This document shows, piece by piece, positions 1-7,842 of a DNA stretch of 64,000 nucleotides. The position numbers and the translations under genes are program-made. The stretch's first letter is position 1, and each line of letters opens with the position of its first letter. Below the pieces are notes generated by a model. That model saw only the letters and a list, made by a program, of their open reading frames with translations. It made no database searches and was not told the DNA's origin. Origin of the DNA: Streptomyces sp. Alt3 (GTDB lineage Bacteria > Actinomycetota > Actinomycetes > Streptomycetales > Streptomycetaceae); the NCBI RefSeq assembly GCF_030719215.1, contig NZ_CP120984.1, positions 186,001 through 250,000 of the forward strand. The letters run 5' to 3'.

Positions 1-2
1 AC

Positions 3-437
3 GGTTCGGACATCAACGCGGCGATGGTGATGTGGGGTGCGAAGGTGGCCCCGGGCCAGGACTGGGACCATAAGCCCCAGCTCCAGCAGCGGTACGACCT
101 CCAGACGATCGACGACTACTACTTCAAGCAGCCCGGAACGAACCGCGAAGTCTTCTACGACATCTACTCCAACGTGCACTACGGATACGTCGGCCGGGCC
201 GCCGGCTTCGATACGGACACCCTGATCCAGGGCGCCTCCCTCGGAGAAACGGTGCTCACGGGAGACGACGACCAGGGCGATCAGATCACGATGCGGGTTG
301 GGGTCGACCTCTACGAGAAGTACGGTGACGACCTGACCGAGGAACAGCTCCGGCAAGGAATCAACGACGCGATGGATCAGATGGAGCAAGCGCAGCGCAA
401 CGGCGAGGACGTTCCGCAGGTCAGGACCCGGAAGTGA
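3..437 (+). CDS. C-terminal part of a polymorphic toxin, Ntox44-like domain (5' truncated by window edge)
   Basis: The frame is open from base 3, so the gene starts outside the window; the first ATG at 24 is internal. The visible 144 residues resemble the bacterial toxin 44 (Ntox44) domain of polymorphic toxins, with the segments VAPGQDWDHKP, DYYFKQPG and YDIYSNVHYGYVGRAAGF in order. Family knowledge: Ntox44 is a predicted nuclease-type effector at the C terminus of secreted or contact-delivered toxins. The D-H-K-P and N-V-H-Y-G residues are conserved-looking and may be catalytic (inference). The stop overlaps the next start (GTGA), as expected for a toxin/immunity pair. The delivery domains are not visible. 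Confidence 0.75.
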   Translation, partial: GSDINAAMVMWGAKVAPGQDWDHKPQLQQRYDLQTIDDYYFKQPGTNREVFYDIYSNVHYGYVGRAAGFDTDTLIQGASLGETVLTGDDDQGDQITMRVGVDLYEKYGDDLTEEQLRQGINDAMDQMEQAQRNGEDVPQVRTRK

Positions 438-745
438 CGCGCGGGCAGTGGGGCTGTGTGGCCGCCCCTGTAGGAGGCCTGGTCACCGGCGTGATCGGGT
501 CTGTACTTCTCTCGGCTGCCTGGCGGGCATGCGACGTCGGAGTGAACGGCGCGGCCAACGGCCTTGCGCTGATCTTCTACGGGGCTCTGCTCACGATCAT
601 CTCGGCAATGTGGTGGGGTGCGCTCGTCGGCTACGTAGGACGTTGGAACCTCGCGGTTGCCCTCCTTGGTGGCACGGCCGGTGCTGCGGTCATGGTCTGG
701 ATCTTCGTGGCTCTTCTCCACGTTCCGAACGGCTACCGCTGCTGA
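434..745 (+). CDS. Small polytopic membrane protein, candidate immunity partner
   Basis: 103 residues with three hydrophobic segments, at about residues 12-32, 43-68 and 73-97. The GTG start at 434 overlaps the toxin stop by four bases, which implies coupled translation. Position directly after a toxin C-terminal domain suggests an immunity role. A membrane immunity protein is unexpected for a nuclease-like toxin, so it could instead be an unrelated small membrane protein. No family was recognised. Confidence 0.6.
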   Translation: MTRGQWGCVAAPVGGLVTGVIGSVLLSAAWRACDVGVNGAANGLALIFYGALLTIISAMWWGALVGYVGRWNLAVALLGGTAGAAVMVWIFVALLHVPNGYRC

Positions 746-893
746 TGCGGTGCGAGCCGCACCACACGCCCGGGCGAGGGACGTAGCGCACACCACCAGC
801 ACCGACGGGTCGATCGTGGAGGAGCGCAGCAGGTCAGTCAGTGCCGGTCAGGTAACACCGCTTGGCGATCTATGAGGTCCATAGCCCGAAGCG

Positions 894-1031
894 TCACCTT
901 GAAGGCAGAGTCATCTCGAACCAGACGACCTTGCCCGTCGAGAGCCGCGTCGCTCCCCACCGCCTCGCCAGGGTCAGCCCAACCGGCCACAGAGCTTCGG
1001 CCAGGTCTGCGCCATGTCGACGAACCGGGAG
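894..1031 (-). pseudogene. Remnant of an ATP-binding (RsbW/HATPase-type) protein C terminus
   Basis: On the minus strand this stretch encodes a tail containing LARRWGATRLSTGKVVWFEM. It matches the C-terminal pattern of Streptomyces single-domain HATPase proteins (anti-sigma-factor kinase-like), which typically end in a 'RWG..-GKxVWxEL' motif. The N-box and G1 regions are missing, and no credible start or upstream domain lies above 1031. I read it as a decayed gene end. Confidence 0.4.
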
Positions 1032-1480
1032 TAGTGCAGCTGGGCTGCGGCCGTGACCGTTGCTGTCGGGCCGAACCTCTTCTTCTCGATGTGAGGTCGA
1101 CCTCGCCAGCGCGCGGGACGTGGTCAGTCCTTGCATGCTGCGGGTGTGTACCGCGCGGGTGACTTACCCCTGCTTAACGATCGTGATGTAGGTCACGTTG
1201 CGGGTGCGCAGGTGCCCAGTTGACGTGCACGGCGCGGCAGCGAAGGCGGGCTGGACGCGCACGTTTCCCCTGGTGGGAGCGTTGACTTTAAGTGATCAAG
1301 GTGTGACTGCAAGCAGTGGTCTACGCCTTTGCGTAGTCAACCGATCGCGTTCAGTCAAAAAAGACGAGGCTGCGATGCGCGTTTGCCTATCGGGTTTCGA
1401 GAAGCTGCGGTTGAGGGCACAGACGCTCTCCGGTGCTCCCGGGACAGGGGATGGAGCGCCGCCCAGTGTGCCCCCGAGGA
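1032..1480. other. Gene-less stretch upstream of the first sigma cassette
   Basis: No convincing gene is seen. The part from about 1280 to 1370 is less GC-rich and holds TTGACT (1282-1287), a possible -35 element, and a 6-bp inverted repeat CTACGC-CTTT-GCGTAG at 1321-1336 that could be an operator or hairpin. The sigma-factor cassette begins just downstream, so this is the likely promoter region. Confidence 0.35.
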
Positions 1481-1690
1481 ATGGGAACTGTGGTCGTTCA
1501 CGATTTTCTCGTCGTGCTGGCGGTCGTCACCGCCCTGCGCGTATTCGCCCCCGACGCACGCGCCCTGACCCGGCGCCTGCTCAGCGCCGGAGTGCGGGTC
1601 GGTACCACCCAACTACTGGAGGACACATCGGCCGCCGGCACCCGCCAAGGGCGCCCGCCGCTGCCGGACTCACACAGCGGGGAGGCATGA
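1481..1690 (+). CDS. Small hypothetical protein coupled to sigma factor
   Basis: About 69 residues if the ATG at 1481 is used; the frame is open from 1433 and a GTG at 1490 is also possible, so the start is uncertain. The N-terminal segment VVHDFLVVLAVVTALRVF is weakly hydrophobic and may be a short membrane helix. The stop TGA (1688-1690) overlaps an ATG at 1687 that opens the sigma-factor gene. A comparable small gene overlaps the second sigma factor (7207-7485), which supports it being real. No family recognised. Confidence 0.45.
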   Translation: MGTVVVHDFLVVLAVVTALRVFAPDARALTRRLLSAGVRVGTTQLLEDTSAAGTRQGRPPLPDSHSGEA

Positions 1691-2340
1691 GGCACATGTC
1701 CACCACCTCGTCACCGGGGGAGCCTGACGGACCGGGAGCCCAGTACGAACTCCCCCGATCCAGCTTCCTGGAAGAGATCAACAACCTGAAGGGCATCGAG
1801 TACCGGATGACTCCGGACCAGGAGGCGTTCTACGACCTCTATGCCCGCGCCCACCTGCGGTACGCGCATACGATGCTCGGCGACAAAGATGCCGCCAAGG
1901 CGGTCGTCCGGCGCTGCTACTCCCACCTCGCTCTGAACTGGGCGAACGTGCTGAAACAGGAAAGCCCCGAGGCGTACGCCTGGAAGCTGCTCAAGCAGCG
2001 GGTGGAGACCCACCTGCGGCTGGGGGGTCAGACTTCCCAGATGGTGCAGACGGCCGCCTTCCAGCAGGCCGCTCGCGCCACTCTGGAGATGATGCGGCGC
2101 CAGTTCGCGGTGATGGAGTCCGCGCTCGGCCTCTACACCGCGATAGCAGGCCTGCCCGAGCGGCAGTACGACGTCATCGTCATGCACTACGTCCTGGGCT
2201 ACTCCTCACCCAAGATCGCCCGCATCATGGGCATCAAGCCCGACACCGTCCGCTCCCACCGGCGGTTGGCCCGCGAACGGATCGCCATCAAACTCGGCCT
2301 GTCACCTGACTCGGCTTCCGACGAGAATGAGAAGGAGTAA
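1687..2340 (+). CDS. Sigma-70 family RNA polymerase sigma factor
   Basis: 217 residues. The C-terminal region (about residues 155-200) is a clear sigma region 4: LPERQYDVIVMHYVLGYSSPKIARIMGIKPDTVRSHRR is a helix-turn-helix that would contact the -35 element. The middle (ARAHLRYAHTMLGDKDAAKAVVRRCYSHLALNW) fits region 2. No anti-sigma gene is seen. The start at 1687 is chosen because it overlaps the upstream stop (ATGA); ATG 1696 has better spacing from GGAGG (1681-1685) and is the alternative. The next gene begins 4 bases after the stop, so the three genes form a likely operon. Confidence 0.8.
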   Translation: MRHMSTTSSPGEPDGPGAQYELPRSSFLEEINNLKGIEYRMTPDQEAFYDLYARAHLRYAHTMLGDKDAAKAVVRRCYSHLALNWANVLKQESPEAYAWKLLKQRVETHLRLGGQTSQMVQTAAFQQAARATLEMMRRQFAVMESALGLYTAIAGLPERQYDVIVMHYVLGYSSPKIARIMGIKPDTVRSHRRLARERIAIKLGLSPDSASDENEKE

Positions 2341-2344
2341 CACA

Positions 2345-2962
2345 ATGCGCAGCATCCACGACGTTCTCGGCGGTGCTGGATACCCCGACCCGTTCACCGA
2401 CGAAGACCTCGCCGACCTCAAGCAGGAGATCGTCCGCGACGTCACCGCCTCCATGATGTTCGGCGCGCAGCCCGCCCCCGTCGGCCAGTTTCCCACCCTC
2501 CATGACCAGGCCAGCAGACGACTCGCCACCCTCTCCGCCCACCTTCTGCACCACCGCGACGCCGCCGAACACGTCTCCCAGCTCGCCCACGAAGGCATCG
2601 ACGAGGACGGCGCCCTCCGCTTCGCCTCCCTGCTGTTCCTCGTCGACGAACGCGAAGGCGCCCGCTTCTGGTGGCAGTTCTCCGCCGGCGTCGGCAACGC
2701 AACCTCCGCCTACTGCCTCCACCTCTACCACCTCTCCCGCGGCGAACTCCGCGATGCCGACCACTGGGCCCTGCAAGCCGCCACCTGTGACAACCCCGTT
2801 CCCCGCACACCCACCCGCCACCAACTCATCCACCGCGACGCCCTACGCGCCGCCGTCCGCGCCCTCAAGGTCGACGCAGTCGAAGAATCCGGCTACAGCA
2901 GAGTGCTGAGCCCCGCCCAGCACCTGGCCGACCGGATCGAAGAGCTCACCGACGCCCCATAG
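2345..2962 (+). CDS. Sigma-cassette accessory protein, helical, function unknown
   Basis: 205 residues, largely alpha-helical. The segment RFWWQFSAGVGNATSAYCLHLYHLSRGELRDADHW resembles the TPR-like accessory proteins that often follow sigma-70 genes in Streptomyces (recalled context, not a named family). The start ATG 2345 is preceded by AAGGAG; an in-frame ATG at 2327 inside the sigma gene lacks a site. The gene is followed directly by a strong terminator. It may modulate its sigma factor, by analogy with the protein at 5864-6601 (inference). Confidence 0.7.
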   Translation: MRSIHDVLGGAGYPDPFTDEDLADLKQEIVRDVTASMMFGAQPAPVGQFPTLHDQASRRLATLSAHLLHHRDAAEHVSQLAHEGIDEDGALRFASLLFLVDEREGARFWWQFSAGVGNATSAYCLHLYHLSRGELRDADHWALQAATCDNPVPRTPTRHQLIHRDALRAAVRALKVDAVEESGYSRVLSPAQHLADRIEELTDAP

Positions 2963-2974
2963 GCTGGACCCGCA

Positions 2975-3009
2975 GCAAGGGCCGCCCGGTTTTTCCGGGC
3001 GGCCCTTGC
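2975..3009 (+). terminator. Rho-independent-type terminator after the sigma operon
   Basis: A perfect 15-bp inverted repeat (arms 2975-2989 and 2995-3009) closes on a TTTTT loop, right after the stop at 2962. It has no U-tract after the stem, as is common for Streptomyces terminators. Confidence 0.8.
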
Positions 3010-3050
3010 GCTTCCCTGCCCAGCCATCCCCGCAGCCACGGGCGCACCCG

Positions 3051-3425
3051 TTGATCGCCGGAGAGGGCACGGGGCTGTCGCCGGCGCGCGAGCTCGAAGA
3101 GGTCGTACGTCTGGCCGATGTCCTGGAGGCGCACCCGAGCGCCAGCGACGCCACCGACGCCGGAGCGGCGGGCGACATCGTCTTCACCGCCGCCGGGGGC
3201 ACCTGGGTGCTCGACTTCCAGCCCGGCCCCGACGGCGAGGTGTTTCAGTACCCGACTGGCGCCCCGGGGCACGCCGACGCTCCCACCGCCGGCGTGCTGC
3301 ACGACGTCATCGTCCCCGCGCTCCTAGCCCACCCTGCCTACCGGGCCGCTACTGCCGACGGCGACACCCTCACGGTCTACCTGGCCACCGGCCGCCACTA
3401 CAACCTGGCCCTCAGCCCGGCCTGA
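3051..3425 (+). CDS. Hypothetical protein, start uncertain
   Basis: About 124 residues. The frame is coding-like (GGTWVLDFQPGPDGEVFQYPTG, HPAYRAATADGDTLTVYLATGRHYNL) but has no ATG or GTG near its beginning. TTG 3051 is the first usable codon after the terminator; TTG 3006 lies inside the hairpin. It may therefore be a 5'-truncated gene. A terminator follows at 3447. No family recognised. Confidence 0.5.
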   Translation: MIAGEGTGLSPARELEEVVRLADVLEAHPSASDATDAGAAGDIVFTAAGGTWVLDFQPGPDGEVFQYPTGAPGHADAPTAGVLHDVIVPALLAHPAYRAATADGDTLTVYLATGRHYNLALSPA

Positions 3426-3446
3426 CCGGCACGCGGCAGCACCCTG

Positions 3447-3493
3447 AAGGGGGCGGGTCCCCGGTATCGCAACTGCCGGGGACCCGTCCCCTT
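3447..3493 (+). terminator. Hairpin terminator
   Basis: Near-perfect inverted repeat: AAGGGGGCGGGTCCCCGG at 3447-3464 pairs with CCGGGGACCCGTCCCCTT at 3476-3493, loop of 11 bases, just after the stop at 3425. Confidence 0.75.
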
Positions 3494-3612
3494 CACGCAA
3501 GCAGCCCCAGACGAGCAGCGCAAGGAAGGACGCGATGCGCAGGACACTACGGCTGGGCTCGGCGGGTGGTGCGGGTCAGCTGCTGACTCGAGTGCTCACA
3601 GCCACAGTCGAG

Positions 3613-4008
3613 CTACTCGGCATCAATCTTCTCCGCCGTGGGGAAGCCCGACACCGACGCCAGGAACTGCTCTGACGTGAAGTAGGGATTGTTCGTGCCA
3701 CCGAGCACCTCGATGAGGATCGCTTCCCCGTCGCACTCCATGACTCGGTACTGGTCACCTGCCCGGAGCGCGAGGCCCTTGCCGTCCTCGCCGTCGAACA
3801 CGACGGCGAAGACCTGACCCTTCGTCGAGCACGCAGCGTTCCGTTTCTTGGCCGCAGCCTTGGCGGCCTTGAATACGCTCTTCCCGCCAGCTTCCGCGCC
3901 CCGGCCGAAGGCCCACCCGCCCACGGCAGTGACGAGGGTCAGCGCCCCGGGGCCGCCCACCTTCTTCGCCAGCGTCGTCATCGTCTGGTATCCCCCCAGA
4001 TTGCCCAC
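3613..4008 (-). CDS. Hypothetical protein with N-terminal hydrophobic segment
   Basis: 131 residues. GTG start at 4008 with GAGGAGG five bases upstream on the minus strand. Residues about 20-35 (GALTLVTAVGGWAFGRGA) are mildly hydrophobic, followed by a basic stretch (KAAKAAAKKR). The C-terminal half (GKGLALRAGDQYRVMECDGEAILIEVLGGTNNPYF) looks like a small beta domain. No family recognised. It converges on the terminator of the upstream gene. Confidence 0.65.
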   Translation of the reverse strand: MGNLGGYQTMTTLAKKVGGPGALTLVTAVGGWAFGRGAEAGGKSVFKAAKAAAKKRNAACSTKGQVFAVVFDGEDGKGLALRAGDQYRVMECDGEAILIEVLGGTNNPYFTSEQFLASVSGFPTAEKIDAE

Positions 4009-4147
4009 CCATGCCTCCTCGTTGGTCGCGCATCAGGGGCAATCTTATGGAGAGTGGCCACCGACAGAGGCCGACTCTCGAGCACCCCGCCCCGTGACAC
4101 GACGCTGACACACACCGACGTGTCACCGCCGGTGGCGCCCGCCCCTG

Positions 4148-4375
4148 ATGACGAGCCAGCAGCTTCGTGCCCTTGCCCGCGGCTGGCTCACTAACCTCGC
4201 CTACCAGCACCCGGAACTGGCTGGTGTCCTGCTGCGCCGCGAGCACGGCGAGAGCTGGGGCGGTCTCATCCCGTTTACCGCCAGCGACCTGCCGCACGGC
4301 GGGTTCTGCGGCTGGGGAACGTTCGACATGCACGTGTGCGGCCGCGTCCTCCCCGCGAAGAAGCCCGCGCAATGA
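4148..4375 (+). CDS. Small hypothetical protein
   Basis: 75 residues starting MTSQQLRALARGWLTN and ending with a Gly/Phe/Trp-rich segment (DLPHGGFCGWGTFDMHVCGR). ATG at 4148. Its 3' end coincides with the point where TniQ-like homology on the opposite strand stops, so it may mark a recombination junction. No family recognised. Confidence 0.45.
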   Translation: MTSQQLRALARGWLTNLAYQHPELAGVLLRREHGESWGGLIPFTASDLPHGGFCGWGTFDMHVCGRVLPAKKPAQ

Positions 4376-4929
4376 CCCGTCCCGCACCCTCGCTGGTCGG
4401 CGTCCGCGTCCAACGCCCACCGCCCATGCCGCACGCACACCCGCTGCCAGCGCGGCCGGTAGAGCACCGAGCGCGTCGCCCGCCCGGTGCGACGCGCGAC
4501 GCACGAACGGCACCCGAATACGGCGGGCCCCCCGACCGTCTGTGCCGCCCGCCACCGCGCCCGGGCCACCGTGCCGCTGCCGGAGTCCTTTGCCAGGCCG
4601 TCAGCGGCGTAGGCGGGCAGGGCCCGGCCCAGAACCCGGGGATCCACCCCGCACAGCTCGGCCAGCACCCGCCGCCCCGCCTCGTTGAGCACCACCTCCC
4701 CATCCGGCCGGATGCCGCCGCCTCCCGGGTGCCGGGGAGGTGACCCGGTCAGCGACCACTGCCGCAGCACTTCCGCGCGCCCCATCCCATAACGGTCCGC
4801 GATCCGGCCGATCAGGGAGGACGTCAGCTCCCCGGTCAGCGGCCCCGTCCGTAAAGGCCCCGCCGGCGCGAGCCGCCGCCGCCGCCCGGGCCCGGCATCT
4901 GCCGCCGCGGTGGGAGCCCCCGCCCTCAC
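4376..4929 (-). pseudogene. TniQ-family protein, 3'-truncated
   Basis: Minus-strand reading gives GPLTGELTSSLIGRIADRYGM and VLRQWSLTGSPP near the N terminus and a zinc-ribbon-like segment FGCRSCVARRTGRATRSVLY with RVCVRHGRWALDAD further on. This is the layout of actinobacterial TniQ-like proteins (transposition-target or HTH/zinc-ribbon proteins). The GTG at 4929 has GGAGG upstream. After the 'CVRHGRW' motif the family similarity ends and the frame becomes the antisense of the gene at 4148-4375, so the C-terminal part has been replaced. The transposase partners are absent. Confidence 0.6.
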
Positions 4930-4962
4930 ATGTGCTGTGTCCTCCAACTGAGCTGTCCTCTC

Positions 4963-5894
4963 CTACGAGGTGAGCGGCCGTGGCCCAGGCTGCGGCAGAC
5001 GCTTGTCGGGCCGGGCCCGCTCGCACTGCGCGCACTGGCAATCCACCAGCCCCGCGCTGCCATGGGCAGCATCACGTCGTGAGTTCACTGCGGTGCTCAT
5101 TTCCGGCCAGTTGTCGCAGGTCAGCACCACCCACCAACTCGGTTCACGGGCACGCAGGTTTGTGCACCACAGGTGCACCAGCGCATATCCGGCCCCCGCC
5201 TTTTCCGGGTGCCGGACTGCGGAGGCAGCGACGGCGGCGCGGAGCCCGAACCACTGGGCAGGTTCCCACCCCATATCCGCCTCCCCGAACTGCTGCAGGG
5301 CATCCAAGGACGCAGAAACCCGCCTGCACGATCTCAGGCTGCTCTGGTCGGCCACGGGGCTGGGAAGGTGATCAACGCGTGAGTCCTCCACCAAGGAGAC
5401 GATGTCATGGAACAAGAGCCACGCCAGCGGTGTGCGAGCGGCCGGCCCTCGTTGATCACTGGCCACGCACAGACCGGAACCCGGCCAGCGCTCTGGAGCA
5501 CCGGCGCATCGCCCCCGAGCGACGTCCGCGGGATCTGCGACTGGCCGCTTCACAGCGCGGGCGAGCAGAAGCAGAAGATCACTGATTTTGTCCGTAGCGA
5601 GCGGCTGGACGTCAGCCATCCGTAGCGACGTGGCCGTCTTGGTCACCACAGCCAGGGGCAGCCTTGGCCCGAATTCGCTTCCGAAGGGTGGCCAGTATCG
5701 GGCCGTGTGCTGCGAGCTGGCTCCCCACGCAGAAACGGACAGGCGTTCATAGGCCTGTTCCCAGAGCGGCCCAAGCTCATCCGGGGCGGACGGGGGTCGG
5801 GAGCCGAATGCTCTTGGAAGAGCTTCGCGGCACGCGTCTACCAGGAAGACGACGCGGGTGCCCCTACGGTAGGCCCGCTGAAGTAGGCGAGCAG
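4963..5894 (-). pseudogene. Degenerate caspase-like (peptidase C14) protein
   Basis: The main minus-strand frame contains AYRRGTRVVFLVDACREALPRAFG, the strand that carries the catalytic Cys in bacterial caspase-like proteases (DAC/DCC). In another frame just upstream (about 5876-5894) LLAYFSG can be read; this usually precedes the catalytic His (YFSGHG). The His and the connecting loop are missing. The rest of the open frame is compositionally uneven. Its tail (DCQCAQCERARP) may be a different domain. I interpret an in-place deletion plus frameshift of a caspase-like effector; no activity is expected. Confidence 0.45.
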
Positions 5895-6601
5895 GCAGCC
5901 AACCGAACATGCCGCGTTGCCGTCTCCTGGCCAGGCTGAGGCTGCTCGCCGTGGCCTGGAAAGAGGAGGAAGGTATGCATCTCGTCGTAGAACTCGGTGT
6001 CCTCCACCCGCACGGGCCTGCCGGGCGCGGGCGCCTCGCCATTGCGACCTGCCGCGGCTCCTGTGTCCCCTGCCGCACCGGCACTGGTGCCGGCCCAGGA
6101 CGCCTCATCGCTTTCGGGCAGAGAAGCGATGAGGTGACGTGCGTCGCCGTGTCCCCAGTCCGCAGCCATGCGCAGCCATCGCCGTACCTCCGTGTCCCGG
6201 CGAGCCGGGGCGGTGCGCAGGAAGTCGCTGATGGCGCTGGCGTCCGCCTGCGCCGTGCTCCGCGCGGCCGCCAGGGCGCTGCGGAAGGCCGCCCCGGGGT
6301 GCTCGGCGTCCGTGGCGACAGCGAACCATGCGCGCGCGTTGTCGAGTTCGTCGCGGCGCAGGGCCTTGCTCCCGATCACGTACGCGCTGTTGGCATCGGC
6401 CCTCCGCTCCGCCTCCGCCTCGCTGAGCTCCTCATCCCTCTCGTACCCGCCCTCGCCCCAGCTGCCGTCCGGCCGGTCCCAGAAGTCCTCCTCACCGCCC
6501 GAGAGCCGGGAGAGCAACTGCTCGTAGGCCGACGTGATCCGCATGCCGTGGTCCTCATCCTCCGCCGGGTGGCCCGGTGCCTCGAATTCGTGGTCGCGCA
6601 T
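5864..6601 (-). CDS. Sel1/TPR-like helical accessory protein of sigma cassette 2
   Basis: 245 residues. An acidic N-terminal part (EELSEAEAERRADANSAYVIGSKAL) is followed by two or three helical hairpins (NARAWFAVATDAEHPGAAFRSALAAARS; TEVRRWLRMAADWGHGDARHLIASL) that look like TPR/Sel1 units. ATG 6601 lies 3 bases after the sigma-gene stop; an in-frame ATG at 6544 with GAGGATGAGG upstream is the alternative. The last about 40 codons overlap caspase-like remnant sequence, so the native C terminus may be altered. Likely partner of the sigma factor (inference). Confidence 0.65.
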   Translation of the reverse strand: MRDHEFEAPGHPAEDEDHGMRITSAYEQLLSRLSGGEEDFWDRPDGSWGEGGYERDEELSEAEAERRADANSAYVIGSKALRRDELDNARAWFAVATDAEHPGAAFRSALAAARSTAQADASAISDFLRTAPARRDTEVRRWLRMAADWGHGDARHLIASLPESDEASWAGTSAGAAGDTGAAAGRNGEAPAPGRPVRVEDTEFYDEMHTFLLFPGHGEQPQPGQETATRHVRLAACSPTSAGLP

Positions 6602-6604
6602 CCC

Positions 6605-7213
6605 CTACTCACCGTCCTTCGCCAGGCGCCTGCGACCGGCGCTCTGCACGTACGCCGCCCTGACGAACGGGCTGACCTCCGGTGCGGCGCGTACTTTGGC
6701 GCGGCCGCGGTTGTACTGCGTGTCGACCTGCTGCCGGGAGATCCCGAGCGACTCGGCCACCTTCTTGGCAGACTCTCCCCGTGCCATGCGACTGGTCACC
6801 TCGCGTTGCTGCGGAGAGGCGATCCGGCTCATGCCCTGGGAGACCCTGGCCTCCAGTTCCTCGTCCTGCTCGTCCGGCTCCGCCTCCACCTGCACGTCGG
6901 CCAGGCCGGACAGGTCGACGTTGTCCATGAGCACGGTCCCACCGGCCCTCTTCAGCTTCTCCAACGCCAGTCGTCTCGCGGTCGTCTTGATGTAGGCGAC
7001 CGGCTGCTTCGACGGGTCCAGACGACCGCTCCTCAACACCATGAAGACGGCTTCGGTGGTCACGTCCGCGCGCTCGTCCGGGTTGAGCTGCGAGAAGCAG
7101 CCGAGCGAAGCGATGACCTTCCTGCGCAATTCCTCATACCCTTCAGAGCCCAGGTTCTCGAGGTAGGCACGGCCCGCGTCGTACTGGCCGCCGCCGTGAC
7201 CGGGGCTCACCAC
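6605..7213 (-). CDS. Sigma-70 family RNA polymerase sigma factor
   Basis: 202 residues. Region 2-like sequence at about residues 47-89 (RADVTTEAVFMVLRSGRLDPSKQPVAYIKTTARRLA) and a clear region 4 helix-turn-helix at about 131-175 (SPQQREVTSRMARGESAKKVAESLGISRQQVDTQ). Two consecutive GTG codons at 7213 and 7210 can start it; the second makes a GTGA overlap with the stop of the upstream small gene. Gene order (small protein, sigma, helical accessory protein) repeats that at 1481-2962, although the sigma sequences differ clearly. Confidence 0.8.
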   Translation of the reverse strand: MVSPGHGGGQYDAGRAYLENLGSEGYEELRRKVIASLGCFSQLNPDERADVTTEAVFMVLRSGRLDPSKQPVAYIKTTARRLALEKLKRAGGTVLMDNVDLSGLADVQVEAEPDEQDEELEARVSQGMSRIASPQQREVTSRMARGESAKKVAESLGISRQQVDTQYNRGRAKVRAAPEVSPFVRAAYVQSAGRRRLAKDGE

Positions 7214-7485
7214 AGCCGGTACTCCCCATGCTCCGTACCCGGTGCCGACCAGCAGGTGAGCACTGTCCCGTCGGGCGCCTCGTAGCGCAGCACCGTGCCA
7301 GGCGGCATGCCGCGCATCAGCTCCAGGAGTGCCGAGTTGCCGGCCGCGGTCGGCACGGTGACGGGGCCGGCCGGGGGGCGGGCGCCGTGGTGCCGCGAGC
7401 GCCTGAACGCAGGGCGGTCGAGCAGGACGAGCATGTGGGGGAGCATCTGGAGGACGAGCGGGATCAGCTCGGGGAACTCGGGCAT
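7207..7485 (-). CDS. Small hypothetical protein coupled to sigma factor 2
   Basis: 92 residues. A hydrophobic N-terminal stretch (LIPLVLQMLPHMLVLLDR) is followed by a basic linker and a compact C-terminal segment (GTVLRYEAPDGTVLTCWSAPG). The stop overlaps the sigma start by four bases. Same position and coupling as the small gene at 1481-1690. Could be a membrane-associated regulator of the sigma factor (inference). Confidence 0.6.
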   Translation of the reverse strand: MPEFPELIPLVLQMLPHMLVLLDRPAFRRSRHHGARPPAGPVTVPTAAGNSALLELMRGMPPGTVLRYEAPDGTVLTCWSAPGTEHGEYRLW

Positions 7486-7842
7486 CGGGTAGGGGACTTC
7501 CTCGGGTCGGGGCCGGCGACTTACTTCACCGGCTCATAGGCCCGCCCGCCTCCGTTTCTCAACAGCGGCCTCACCTCAATTTCTCCCCTCGTGAGGTGAA
7601 GGCCTGTGAACTGGGCTTTTGTCTTTCGCCGCGACGCAGATTCTCTGTGACGCCCGGGCGCTCAGCAGCGCCCCGCGCGCCCCCGGCGCGGTGCGGGAGC
7701 GCACGGCCAGGCATATGCGCCCCCGCACGGGACGGGGTGGGAACGCTGCCGTGGACGTGCCCGGCCCTGCCGCGTCAGCTCCTGTCCGGGCGCCGTTCCC
7801 CGCCGGAACGGACCCCAGGTGCGGAGCTGTTGCCGGTGTGGT
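7486..7842. other. Gene-less stretch
   Basis: No coding signal that I trust on either strand. A weak hairpin lies at about 7570-7605 (CCTCACCTC pairing with GAGGTGAAGG around a pyrimidine-rich loop). It separates the minus-strand sigma operon from the minus-strand gene ending at 7843. Confidence 0.3.
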
